DNA of 64,000 nt, from contig NZ_JANKZF010000005.1 of assembly GCF_027568515.1 (NCBI RefSeq), positions 278,507-342,506 on the forward strand, written 5' to 3'. Under the pieces are notes generated by a model, which saw only the letters and a list, made by a program, of their open reading frames with translations, made no database searches and was not told the DNA's origin. The position numbers and the translations under genes are program-made. The stretch is from Arthrobacter sp. HY1533. Lineage in GTDB: Bacteria > Actinomycetota > Actinomycetes > Actinomycetales > Micrococcaceae. Positions 39,509 to 47,537 of this stretch are shown one piece after another (positions within the stretch are counted from its first letter, which is position 1; each line of letters starts with the position of its first letter).

Positions 39509-40900
39509 ATGAACACCGCACATGACAACCCAGAACAGCAGGAGGGGCCGGAAACGGCCCACGAAACCACGGCATCCGCCACGGGCCAGGACCCCACTCC
39601 CGGGGCCCCTCCGGCCGGCAATCCGTACGGCAGCCAGGCCGGCCAGCCATCGGCCCGGTTCTTCCAGTGGCTGCGCAGCCTTGGCATCCAGCGCGGGCGC
39701 AACCGTTGGGTGGGCGGTGTCTGCAGCGGCCTGGCCGACAAGTGGGGCATCGACCCCGTGATCGTCCGCGGCCTTGCCGTGGTGCTGACGCTGTTCTTCG
39801 GCATCGGCCTGCTGGCCTATGGTGTTGCCTGGGCCCTCCTGCCCGAACCCGACGGGCGCATCCACGTCGAGGAAGTGGCCCGTGGCCGTTGGAGCGCCGG
39901 CATGACCGGCGCCGGCATTGCCACGCTGCTGGGGCTGGGCGGCTCCGGCCAAGGCATCTTCACCGACGGGGACGGCGGCTGGTTCTTCTGGCCGATCGTA
40001 TGGATCGGCGGCATCGCCTGGCTCATCTACTGGGCCGCCAACCGCGACAAGCCCAAGAACATCCGCAAGGCACCCGAAGGACCCGCACCCCACGGGCAGC
40101 CGGGCCAGTCCTGGTACGGCACCACCTGGCAGGGCCCCGGCCAGCCCGGCACCCCGGTCGGCCAGCCGGAAGCCTGGCAGGGCCCGTCGGTCCCTGCGCC
40201 GCCGCAGCACTTTGCCCCTGCACCGGCCTTCGCACCGGACCCCAAGCAATACGAAAAGGCCAAGACTGTCAAGGCCCGGCCCCGCCTGGGTGCCGCCGCG
40301 AGTTTCCTGGTGATTGGCGCCGCGGCAGTGATTGGCGCCGCCGTGCAACTCCTTGACGCCGGCAACATCATCCACCTGGGCGGCTACGAAGCCGGGGTTG
40401 CGGCGGCGGCAGCGGCCATCACGGCAGGGCTGGGCATCGTCGCTGCCGGCATCTCAGGCCGCACCGCCGGAGGCCTCGGCACCTTCGCCGTTGTGTCCCT
40501 GCTGTTTGCAGGCCTGATGAGCCTGCCGCCGAGCGACTTCTCCGGCTTCAACCAGTCCACCTGGGCCCCCACCACCGTCACAGCTGCTGAGAACGGCCGC
40601 AAGCTTCTCATGGGAAATGCCGACATTGACCTGACCAAGCTCAGCACACCGCTGGCCGAGGACATCCAAATCCCCCTTGACCTGGTGGCCTCCAGCGTCA
40701 CCATCCGCGTACCGGGTGATGTGCCGGTGCAACTCAAGAGCGAGCTGGTCGCTGCCACCCTGACCATCGACGGTGAAGACACCGCCGGGACGCTGGCAGA
40801 GAACACCACCAGGGACATCAACCCCGAGGCCACTGGCAAGGGAATCACCATCACCCTTCAGGGTGCTGCAACCAATATTGATGTGGTGGTCGTCCCGTGA
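39509..40900 (+). CDS. PspC-domain membrane protein with LiaF-like C-terminus
   Basis: A 463-residue protein with a disordered N-terminus (1-50), then a PspC domain (about 50-112: GRNRWVGGVCSGLADKWGIDPVIVRGLAVVLTLFFGIGLLAYG). Several further membrane helices and a Pro/Gln-rich cytoplasmic linker (about 195-245) follow. From residue 350 there is a beta-rich domain (LSTPLAEDIQIPLDLVASSVTIRVPGDVPVQLKSELVAATLTIDG) resembling LiaF C-terminal domains, which in Firmicutes modulate the LiaRS kinase. It is divergent from the PspC-headed kinase, strongly suggesting one regulatory circuit. Confidence 0.85.
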   Translation: MNTAHDNPEQQEGPETAHETTASATGQDPTPGAPPAGNPYGSQAGQPSARFFQWLRSLGIQRGRNRWVGGVCSGLADKWGIDPVIVRGLAVVLTLFFGIGLLAYGVAWALLPEPDGRIHVEEVARGRWSAGMTGAGIATLLGLGGSGQGIFTDGDGGWFFWPIVWIGGIAWLIYWAANRDKPKNIRKAPEGPAPHGQPGQSWYGTTWQGPGQPGTPVGQPEAWQGPSVPAPPQHFAPAPAFAPDPKQYEKAKTVKARPRLGAAASFLVIGAAAVIGAAVQLLDAGNIIHLGGYEAGVAAAAAAITAGLGIVAAGISGRTAGGLGTFAVVSLLFAGLMSLPPSDFSGFNQSTWAPTTVTAAENGRKLLMGNADIDLTKLSTPLAEDIQIPLDLVASSVTIRVPGDVPVQLKSELVAATLTIDGEDTAGTLAENTTRDINPEATGKGITITLQGAATNIDVVVVP

Positions 40901-40956
40901 TTCCCTCAGACACCTCCCCCACCCTTCCCCGCGCAGCAGAACCATTGGAGCACGCC

Positions 40957-41304
40957 ATGGACAACCCCACCGAACCCCTGGAACAATCCGGCAGCACCCA
41001 CCACACACCGGCAGGATACTTCGCCGACCCGGACGGGGACACTTTCCCGCCCGCAGAACCCGGAACCGAAACCCAGACAGAGGAAGATCCCACCGGAGCC
41101 GCCGGCTCCGGGCGGCACCCGGCCCGCATAGGCACCATCGTCTGGGGCACCGTGGTGCTCGTGGCAGGCATCCTTGTCATTCTCAGCAGCCAGCTGAGCA
41201 TCAACCTCGATCCAGGCCTCACGGCAATGTGGCTGCTGCTGGGTGCCGGAGCGGCCATGGTGGCAGGCGGCGCAGTGAAGCTCCTGCGAAGGAAGCAGCC
41301 GTAG
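40957..41304 (+). CDS. Small two-helix membrane protein of the PspC module
   Basis: A 115-residue protein with an acidic, Pro/Thr-rich N-terminal half and two helices (about 62-80 and 88-107), ending in a basic KLLRRKQP. I choose the ATG at 40957, with GGAG 6 bp upstream. A GTG at 40897 overlapping the previous stop (GTGA) is a credible alternative and would add 20 residues. It is cotranscribed with the PspC/LiaF-like gene. Its function is unknown. Confidence 0.7.
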   Translation: MDNPTEPLEQSGSTHHTPAGYFADPDGDTFPPAEPGTETQTEEDPTGAAGSGRHPARIGTIVWGTVVLVAGILVILSSQLSINLDPGLTAMWLLLGAGAAMVAGGAVKLLRRKQP

Positions 41305-41334
41305 CAGCCAGGCGTCCACGGGGCGGTCACGGGG

Positions 41335-41362
41335 TTGCCGGGATCACATGAACGCATAGAAT
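41335..41362 (+). promoter_or_regulatory. Candidate promoter of pfkA
   Basis: TTGCCG (41335-41340) and TAGAAT (41357-41362) are 16 bp apart, about 70 bp upstream of the pfkA start. This is close to the sigma70-like consensus. Confidence 0.5.
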
Positions 41363-41432
41363 GTTCTAGACGAGGAGCTCAATGGTGCGCTCAAACCACA
41401 TTGACTCCATCCCTCGAAGGACCTAAATACTC

Positions 41433-42458
41433 ATGAAGATTGGAATTCTCACCAGCGGCGGAGACTGCCCTGGCCTGAATGCTGTTATCCGCGGCATCGT
41501 GCTCAAGGGCATCAAGGTCCACGGACACGAATTTGTCGGCTTCCGTGACGGCTGGCGAGGCGTGGTTGAGGGCGATGTCATGGACCTTCCCCGCCAGATG
41601 GTTCGCGGTATTTCAAAGCAGGGCGGCACCATTCTTGGCACCTCCCGCACCAACCCCTTTGAGGGCAACGGTGGACCGGACGTCATCAAGGCCCACATGG
41701 AGCGGCTCGGCATTGACGCAATGATCGCGATCGGCGGCGAGGGAACCCTCGCCGCCGCGCGCCGCCTCACGGACGCCGGACTGAAGATCGTGGGTGTGCC
41801 CAAGACAGTGGACAACGACCTCGACGCCACCGACTACACGTTCGGTTTCGACACGGCAGTGCAAATCGCCACCGAGGCCATCGACCGCCTGCGCACCACG
41901 GGCGAATCGCACCACCGCTGCATGATTGCCGAAGTCATGGGCCGCCACGTGGGCTGGATCGCCCTCCACGCGGGCATGGCGACCGGCGCCCACGCGGTGC
42001 TGATCCCGGAGCAGAACACCAGCATGGACCAGATCGTTGAATGGGTGAACGAAGCCCACGAACGTGGACGCGCACCCCTGGTGGTTGTGGCCGAGGGATT
42101 CGTCCCCGCCCACCAGGAAACTGCGCACTCCGAGCGCGGCCTGGATACCTTTGGCCGTCCCCGCCTGGGCGGCATCGGCGACCAGCTGGCCCCCGAGATC
42201 GAGGCCCGCACGGGCATTGAAACCCGAGCCACGATCCTGGGCCACATCCAGCGTGGCGGCGTCCCCTCCAGCTTTGACCGCGTGCTGGCCACGCGCCTGG
42301 GCATGGCCGCCGTTGACTCGGTGGTTGAGGAACGCTGGGGCACCATGGTCTCCCTCAAGGGCACCGAAATTGAGCATGTCCCCTTCGAGGCGGCCCTGGG
42401 CAACCTGAAGACCGTTCCGCAGCACCGCTACGACGAGGCTGCCATCCTGTTCGGCTGA
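41433..42458 (+). CDS. pfkA: 6-phosphofructokinase, group III type
   Basis: Phosphorylates fructose-6-phosphate in glycolysis; 341 residues. Family motifs are ILTSGGDCPGLNAVIRG, GGEGTL (101-106) and PKTVDNDLDATDYTFGFDTA, with the catalytic Asp in the VDND motif. Residue 104 is Gly, which normally marks ATP use. Residue 124 is Lys, found in pyrophosphate-dependent and group III enzymes. The combination matches actinobacterial ATP-dependent group III enzymes, so ATP is the likely donor. It is followed by a perfect hairpin. Confidence 0.95.
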   Translation: MKIGILTSGGDCPGLNAVIRGIVLKGIKVHGHEFVGFRDGWRGVVEGDVMDLPRQMVRGISKQGGTILGTSRTNPFEGNGGPDVIKAHMERLGIDAMIAIGGEGTLAAARRLTDAGLKIVGVPKTVDNDLDATDYTFGFDTAVQIATEAIDRLRTTGESHHRCMIAEVMGRHVGWIALHAGMATGAHAVLIPEQNTSMDQIVEWVNEAHERGRAPLVVVAEGFVPAHQETAHSERGLDTFGRPRLGGIGDQLAPEIEARTGIETRATILGHIQRGGVPSSFDRVLATRLGMAAVDSVVEERWGTMVSLKGTEIEHVPFEAALGNLKTVPQHRYDEAAILFG

Positions 42459-42470
42459 GCCACCTCCTGA

Positions 42471-42512
42471 CGGTAATGCCCCGCAGCACTCGTGTGCTGC
42501 GGGGCATTACCG
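42471..42512. terminator. Perfect 19-bp hairpin after pfkA
   Basis: The arms 42471-42489 (CGGTAATGCCCCGCAGCAC) and 42494-42512 are exact complements around TCGT. It starts 12 bp past the pfkA stop and ends 8 bp before the next start codon. No T-run follows, so termination may be incomplete and the stem could also affect translation of the downstream GNAT gene. Confidence 0.75.
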
Positions 42513-42520
42513 TTAAAAGC

Positions 42521-43246
42521 ATGACTTTTGATGCAAGCTCTTCCGCCATCGTCTTCCTCGCCTGGGAACGCGGCCTCGCCCTCCCCGAGAACGCCTTGCT
42601 CAAAGGACCCGGCCGGACACTCCACGCCGTCGACTCCCCCACCTTGACGTTCCTGAGGCTGTGGGACCGTTCGGTCCTGGCCGGCCCCGCCCACCTGCTG
42701 GAGGCAGCAGCCGCACTGGGGGATGACGAACTCAGCGACCACGGCACCTTGCTGCGGCTGACGCAGAACGACGGCGGGCGCGGGCTGGGCACCGCGGCCC
42801 TGTACTACGCCGACGATCTGGAGCTCCACCAGCCCGACGACACCGTCCACGTCTCCACCGGCCGGGAAGCCACAGCCGCCCTTGAGGCACTGTGCCCGCC
42901 GGACGACGTCAACGAAGCCGCCCTGTCGGGCAAGTCCAGCAGCTTCACTGTCATGGGCTCCGGGGAACCCGGCGCCGCTCCCCTGGCCTGCAGCGCCTGG
43001 GGAGAGTACCAGGGTCTCATTGCCCAGCTGGGCACCCTGGTGGCGCCGGCAGCACGGCGGCGCGGCCTGGGCCGGCTGGCCACAAGCATTGCCGCCCATG
43101 AAGCGCTGGCGGCCGGCCTCATCGTGCAGTGGCGCTCGGACGTCAACAACGCCCCGGCCCATGCACTCGCCACCTCACTGGGCCTCAGTGTTGCCGGGCT
43201 GCAGACTCAGGTTCACCTTCCGGTTGACCAAAATCGGCGTAAATAG
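42521..43246 (+). CDS. GNAT-like acetyltransferase
   Basis: A 241-residue protein whose C-terminal half carries the acetyl-CoA motif LGTLVAPAARRRGLGRLATSIAAHEA and the closing WRSDVNNAPAHALATSLGLSV, both typical of GNAT. The N-terminal 140 residues (LAWERGLALPENALLKG) resemble FR47/GNAT proteins of unknown target. The ATG at 42521 has no good ribosome-binding site, only 8 bp after a strong hairpin. The last 62 bp overlap the convergent exporter gene. Confidence 0.8.
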   Translation: MTFDASSSAIVFLAWERGLALPENALLKGPGRTLHAVDSPTLTFLRLWDRSVLAGPAHLLEAAAALGDDELSDHGTLLRLTQNDGGRGLGTAALYYADDLELHQPDDTVHVSTGREATAALEALCPPDDVNEAALSGKSSSFTVMGSGEPGAAPLACSAWGEYQGLIAQLGTLVAPAARRRGLGRLATSIAAHEALAAGLIVQWRSDVNNAPAHALATSLGLSVAGLQTQVHLPVDQNRRK

Positions 43247-44690
43247 CCGAGACCGGGCGCGGCTTGGCGAAGAAGATCGCCACCGCTGCGCCCAGCAGCA
43301 CGCCGGCGGCGGGGAGCAGCGTGGACTGCGCCATGGCCGCGGAGAACCCTGCGTGCAGGGCCTCCGGCAGCTGGCCCGTGGCACCTGAGGCGCCACCTGT
43401 GGCACCTGCGGGCATTTCTGCGGCCAGCCTGGCGGAGATCAGGGCGGCGATGGCGGCGCTGCCCAGGACCGAGCCGATCTGGCGGGTTGTGTTGTAGACA
43501 CCGGCACCTGCACCGGCTTCACGCGGCCCCAGGTTTCGGGTGGCCGTGGTCGAAAGCGGTGCCCAAATGCCCGAGCTGGCGATGCCCAGGAGGCCGCTGG
43601 GGAGCAGGAACAGCCAAATTGGCGTGTCGGGCCCCATGAGCGAGGACGTCCAGGCCAGCGAGATGGACATGAGGATGAATCCGGTGCAGGCCACGTAGCG
43701 GGGGTTGACCCGGTCCACGAGCTTGCCAACGAAGGGTGCCAGGACACCGGAGAAAAGTGCCATGGGAACCATCATGAGTGCCGACTGCGTGGGGGTCATG
43801 CCGCGCACCAGCTGGTAGTAGAAGAACAACGGCAGGCTCATGGCCGTGACGCTGAAGCCCATGGTGGTGATGGCCACGTTGGCCAAGGAGAAGTTCCGCA
43901 CCTTGAACAGGTGCAGCGGCACAAGGGGTTCACCCTTGTTGACGGCCTGCCAGAAGACAAAGGCCACGAGCAGGACAATGCCGGCAATGATCAGGCTCCA
44001 CACGGTGACCGGACCGGTGATGGTGCCCCAGTCGTAGGTGGCGCCTTCCTGGATGCCAAAGACCAGCAGGAACAGGCCGGCGGAGCTAAGCAGGACGCCG
44101 AGCAGGTCAAACTTGTGGTCGTGGGTTTGCAGCGACGGCACCAGGCGCCACGCCATGATGAAGGCAAGGACGCCGACGGGGACGTTCACAAAGAAGATCC
44201 ATTCCCAGCCCAGTCCGTCAACCAGGACGCCGCCAAGGATTGGCCCCACCAGCATGGCGACACCGGCCGTTGCTCCCCACAGGCCCATGGCCGGGCCGCG
44301 CTTGTCCGGGGCGAAGATGCGGGTGATGACGGCCATCGTCTGCGGTGTCATCATGGCGGCACCGAGGCCCTGTGCCACGCGGGCCAGGATCAGCATGCCG
44401 ATGTCGCCGGACAGGCCGCACCACAGCGAAGCCAAGGTGAAAACCGTCAGTCCAACAAGGTAGAGGTTCTTGGGTCCGTACTTGTCGCCCAGGCGGCCCG
44501 TCACCAGCAGCGGCACTGCGTAAGCCAGCAGGTAAGCGCTGGTCACCCAGATGACGGAGTTGATGTCAGTGTTCAGGCCCTCCATGATCTTGGGGTTCGC
44601 CACTGAAACGATGGTTGAATCCACCAGGATCATGAAGAATCCCAGTACGAGCGCCCATAACGCGGGCCACGGTTTTGCCACGATTTCCAT
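43185..44690 (-). CDS. DHA2-family MFS drug exporter (EmrB/QacA type)
   Basis: A proton-driven multidrug exporter of 501 residues with about 14 predicted helices. Motif A is present (LVTGRLGDKYGPKNLYLVG) and motif C is in the fifth helix (GATAGVAMLVGPILGGVLVDGLGWEWIFFVNVPVG). The ATG at 44690 has AAGGA about 8 bp upstream. It lies 10 bp after padR and is almost certainly repressed by it. Its 3-prime end overlaps the convergent GNAT gene by 62 bp. The exported compounds are unknown. Confidence 0.93.
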   Translation of the reverse strand: MEIVAKPWPALWALVLGFFMILVDSTIVSVANPKIMEGLNTDINSVIWVTSAYLLAYAVPLLVTGRLGDKYGPKNLYLVGLTVFTLASLWCGLSGDIGMLILARVAQGLGAAMMTPQTMAVITRIFAPDKRGPAMGLWGATAGVAMLVGPILGGVLVDGLGWEWIFFVNVPVGVLAFIMAWRLVPSLQTHDHKFDLLGVLLSSAGLFLLVFGIQEGATYDWGTITGPVTVWSLIIAGIVLLVAFVFWQAVNKGEPLVPLHLFKVRNFSLANVAITTMGFSVTAMSLPLFFYYQLVRGMTPTQSALMMVPMALFSGVLAPFVGKLVDRVNPRYVACTGFILMSISLAWTSSLMGPDTPIWLFLLPSGLLGIASSGIWAPLSTTATRNLGPREAGAGAGVYNTTRQIGSVLGSAAIAALISARLAAEMPAGATGGASGATGQLPEALHAGFSAAMAQSTLLPAAGVLLGAAVAIFFAKPRPVSAIYADFGQPEGEPESAARQH

Positions 44691-44700
44691 GGGTTGATCC

Positions 44701-45330
44701 TTAGTCTTGAAAGTTGTGTGTAAGTTCGCTGGCATCGTTGCCGTCAGTGCCGTCCCCGGGCACTGGCAGCCACGGCAGCGAGCCGTCCTGTATTTCCTTG
44801 CACAGCTGCTTGACCCATGCCAGCTCGGCCCGCAGCTGGTGCTGCTGGTAGCCAACGTCGATCCAGTATTGGCGGGGCACCTGGCGTTGCAGGGCCAGCT
44901 TCGCATCGGCTTCCAGTGCGGCGATGTCCCCTTCCAGGGCCGCGACACGCTGCTCCAGCAACTCCACCACCTGACCGCCCGGCAGGTTGTGCGCCTCCGA
45001 AAGTCCCTGCGGGAAGCGCGGATACTCCTTGGCAGGTTGGGCCAGGAGTGCGCAGACATCGAAAGTCAGGCGCGCCCGCCCGTCAGGGAGGATGGCGTAG
45101 GTGGTGCGTTCGGGCCGGTTGCCGTCGCGGTCGGTGCCCGTAGCCTCGACGAGGCCCGCCTCTGCCAGTCGGCCCACTGCGTGATACAGGGTGCCGGGCC
45201 TGACTTTCAGCAGCCTGTCCTCATGGCGGTGCATCAGCAGCTGATACATCTCATAGGGGTGCATGGGCCGCTCCACCAGCAGCCCCAGGGCTGCCATGGC
45301 CAGGGGCGTCAACGCCTTTGCCGTTGCCAT
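44701..45330 (-). CDS. PadR-family transcriptional regulator
   Basis: A 209-residue repressor with an N-terminal winged helix (MATAKALTPLAMAALGLLVERPMHPYEMYQLLMHR, then LLKVRPGTLYHAVGRLAEAGLVEATGTDRDGNRPERTTYAIL) and a C-terminal Vir-like helical dimerisation region (about 105-185). The ATG at 45330 is used; an ATG 9 bp earlier would sit 1 bp from the ribosome-binding site. It is first in an operon with the exporter. A perfect palindrome lies 45 bp upstream, fitting autoregulation. Confidence 0.92.
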   Translation of the reverse strand: MATAKALTPLAMAALGLLVERPMHPYEMYQLLMHRHEDRLLKVRPGTLYHAVGRLAEAGLVEATGTDRDGNRPERTTYAILPDGRARLTFDVCALLAQPAKEYPRFPQGLSEAHNLPGGQVVELLEQRVAALEGDIAALEADAKLALQRQVPRQYWIDVGYQQHQLRAELAWVKQLCKEIQDGSLPWLPVPGDGTDGNDASELTHNFQD

Positions 45331-45374
45331 GATGTGCATTCCCTTGCCTCGGCTCCGTTGTTATTCCACAAGAA

Positions 45375-45392
45375 GTATTCCACGTGGAATAC
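45375..45392. promoter_or_regulatory. Perfect 18-bp palindrome, probable PadR operator
   Basis: GTATTCCACGTGGAATAC is an exact palindrome. A further half-site, TATTCCAC, lies at 45363-45370. On the minus strand TTCCAC and GAATAA, 17 bp apart, could be the padR promoter, so the operator would cover the -35 box. The role is inferred from position upstream of a PadR-exporter operon. Confidence 0.75.
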
Positions 45393-45466
45393 TCGACGCC
45401 AACGTTCGTCGTGGAAATCACAGGCTGGCCCCCACGCCATGGAAGGCGCGGGGGCCAGGGAGTCTT

Positions 45467-46564
45467 TTACCGGGGCGCCCGCAGGAACCCGGTGGCGCGT
45501 CCCACCACCTGGCCGGCGTCGGTGGCCACGATCAATTCCTGGTTGGCCGGGTACTTCTCACCGTCGTCATCAACCGTGAGCACGGCTTCCGGGTCCACGG
45601 AGCGCTTGATGACGGCCAGGGCTATGGGCCCCATCTCAAAGTGCTGGGCCACGGAGGTCACGGTTCCCACCACGCGGTCCTCGAACGAGACCTCGCTGCC
45701 AGCCGCCGGCAGGGTGTGCAGGGAACCGTCCAGTTGCAGGAACACGAGCCGTCGCGGCGGCCGGCCAAGGTTGTGCACGCGGGCGATGGTTTCCTGGCCC
45801 TTGTAGCAGCCCTTGGACAGGTGGACGGCGGTGCGGAGCAGGTCCAGCTCGTGGGGAATGGTCTTCTCGTCCGTCTCAGCCCCGCGGCGGGGCCGCCAGG
45901 CCGCTATGCGCAGGGCTTCGGCCGCCCAGGCGCCGGCCAGTGGCCGGGCCCCGATGGCCTCCTCGAGCTCCGCGGAGGGGACCAGATATTCGCGCCAGGG
46001 CCGCTCCAGGCCAGGGTGGCTGGACTCGGGAGCCGCGGCATAGCTGTACCCGCCGGCACCAACGTTGGGCCACGGGTCAACCCACACGAGACGTTCGCCC
46101 CAGCCGTCCACCTCGGTGACGGAGCCAACCACGGCCCAGTCCGCGGAGACGTCGGCAACCTCCACGCGAAGCATGAACTTCATGGACGTCAGCCACTTCG
46201 CGAGCGGCTCAGCCTCGTCGGTCTCGACAATCAGCCAGGTGGTCTCGCCGTCGTCCACCACGCGGGCGTCAAATTCAATGCGCCCCTGGATGGTGAGCAG
46301 CAGCAGCTCCGTGCCCACGTGGGGTGCGAGCCGCGTGAGGTCCTGGGAGGAAAGTGTGTTGAGCCAGCTGAGCCGGTCGGGGCCGGAAACGGTCACCACG
46401 CCGCGGTGGGAAAGATCGACGACGGCGCTCCCCGGTTTCCCGAGGTAGCCCGCCAGCAGGCGCTGCTCACGGTTGGGATCCCCGTAGTGGGCGGCAACAC
46501 CGGCATCAAGCCCGCCGGCCTGCACGGCACCATGGCGGTTCAACAAAGGACTCAAATAGCTCAT
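45467..46564 (-). CDS. ygfZ: Folate-binding YgfZ/GcvT-like protein
   Basis: A 365-residue relative of the glycine-cleavage T protein. YgfZ proteins assist Fe-S cluster enzymes with tetrahydrofolate. The family signature KGCYKGQE, with its conserved Cys, lies near residue 250, and the N-terminal folate-binding motif region is VVDLSHRGVVTVSGPDRLSWLNTLSSQDLT. It has no close operon partner; a 197-bp repeat-bearing gap separates it from the nitrobindin-like gene. Confidence 0.92.
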   Translation of the reverse strand: MSYLSPLLNRHGAVQAGGLDAGVAAHYGDPNREQRLLAGYLGKPGSAVVDLSHRGVVTVSGPDRLSWLNTLSSQDLTRLAPHVGTELLLLTIQGRIEFDARVVDDGETTWLIVETDEAEPLAKWLTSMKFMLRVEVADVSADWAVVGSVTEVDGWGERLVWVDPWPNVGAGGYSYAAAPESSHPGLERPWREYLVPSAELEEAIGARPLAGAWAAEALRIAAWRPRRGAETDEKTIPHELDLLRTAVHLSKGCYKGQETIARVHNLGRPPRRLVFLQLDGSLHTLPAAGSEVSFEDRVVGTVTSVAQHFEMGPIALAVIKRSVDPEAVLTVDDDGEKYPANQELIVATDAGQVVGRATGFLRAPR

Positions 46565-46632
46565 AACCGGTGCAACACCTTCTGTTGGGGACCTATTCCG
46601 CGCATGCGGCGGCGGACCGGCATCTTCTCGGC

Positions 46633-46744
46633 GACTTTCCGGCCAATCGGCCGTGGCCGGCCTCGGCCTCCCTGACGTCGCCTACGAAGACGCCGGCTCC
46701 GCCGCCGACTGGGCAAAGTGGCATAGTCGCCGGAAAAATGGCGG
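46633..46744. repeat. Dispersed repeat family 1, copy B
   Basis: GACTTTCCGGCCAATCGGCC begins at 46633 and continues to about 46705, with roughly 8 differences from 29448-29520. TAGTCGCCGGAAAAATGGCG at 46724-46743 matches 29656-29675 exactly. Here both modules lie only 20 bp apart, so this copy shows the arrangement of the whole element (about 112 bp). It lies between two same-strand genes. Confidence 0.7.
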
Positions 46745-46761
46745 TCCTGCGCCGGAAGTAC

Positions 46762-47364
46762 TTAGGCGGGAACCTTGTGGAGGGCTGCTGAAGCGTGGGC
46801 GTCTAGGGACTTGCCGTGGGCGGCAACATCCCAGCGCCAGAAGAGGTCGCCGTTGACGAGGCCGAAGATGCGGGTTGCGGCCGTGTAGTCCTTGGAGCCG
46901 GCGCCGCGCATGACGGCGTCGGTGGACAGCTGGATCTGCGGCCCCTTGATGGTGCCGTAGTACAGCTCGGAAATGCCGCCCGGGTGCACGATGTTGACCA
47001 TGATGTCGAAGCCGCCGTCCGCGTTGCGGAGGGCCTCGACGTCGTCGGCCGTACGCAATGCAGGGACCATGTCGGCCGGGGTCATGCCGGGGCCGCCGTC
47101 GGACTCGGTCAGTGGCCGGTCAAGCTGCCAGAACCCGGTCTCGACGGAAAGGGGGCGCAGCACAGTGCCGTCCTCGTCGGTGAGCCAGGATTCCGCCGTG
47201 TATTGCAGGTACGGCAGGCCGTTGGCCTTGAACGTGACGGTCTGGGTAAAGAATTCGGAGTCGGCTTCGCCGGCGCCGAGCCGTCCGGCACCGCTCCAGG
47301 TGCCGAGCAGCCAGGACAGCGGAACCAGTTCCGGGGTCAGGTCCGTGGGGATTTCAATGGCCAT
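46762..47364 (-). CDS. Nitrobindin-like heme-binding beta-barrel (FABP family)
   Basis: A 200-residue protein of the DUF1794/THAP4 C-terminal family, known as nitrobindins in characterised members (b-type heme in a 10-strand barrel). The defining GxWxGxG motif is GTWSGAG at 21-27. A late conserved histidine region, LDAHASAALHKV near residue 190, fits the heme-ligand position. It lies 6 bp after a tiny membrane-peptide gene. Nitric oxide or peroxynitrite handling is known for relatives and not shown here. Confidence 0.85.
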   Translation of the reverse strand: MAIEIPTDLTPELVPLSWLLGTWSGAGRLGAGEADSEFFTQTVTFKANGLPYLQYTAESWLTDEDGTVLRPLSVETGFWQLDRPLTESDGGPGMTPADMVPALRTADDVEALRNADGGFDIMVNIVHPGGISELYYGTIKGPQIQLSTDAVMRGAGSKDYTAATRIFGLVNGDLFWRWDVAAHGKSLDAHASAALHKVPA

Positions 47365-47370
47365 GGCAGG

Positions 47371-47484
47371 TTACTGCTGACCCTTGAAGAGGCGCCACAC
47401 CACCAGTCCGGCAAACCAGGCCATGGCCACGCCGGCCAGTGCCAACAGGCAAATGAAGAAGATTTCCAAGGCAAGTACGCTCAT
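47371..47484 (-). CDS. Small single-helix membrane peptide (37 residues)
   Basis: An ATG at 47484 opens a 37-codon frame: MSVLALEIFFICLLALAGVA, then MAWFAGLVVWRLFKGQQ and TAA. It is one hydrophobic helix with a short basic C-terminus. AGGAT lies about 7 bp upstream of the ATG, and the stop is 6 bp before the nitrobindin-like start, arguing for a real cotranslated gene. Below usual gene-caller length; function is unknown. Confidence 0.7.
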   Translation of the reverse strand: MSVLALEIFFICLLALAGVAMAWFAGLVVWRLFKGQQ

Positions 47485-47537
47485 GCTGCCATCCTACAAT
47501 GTTCTGCGCCGGCGTCCGGACTGGCCCTGCCGCAGCG

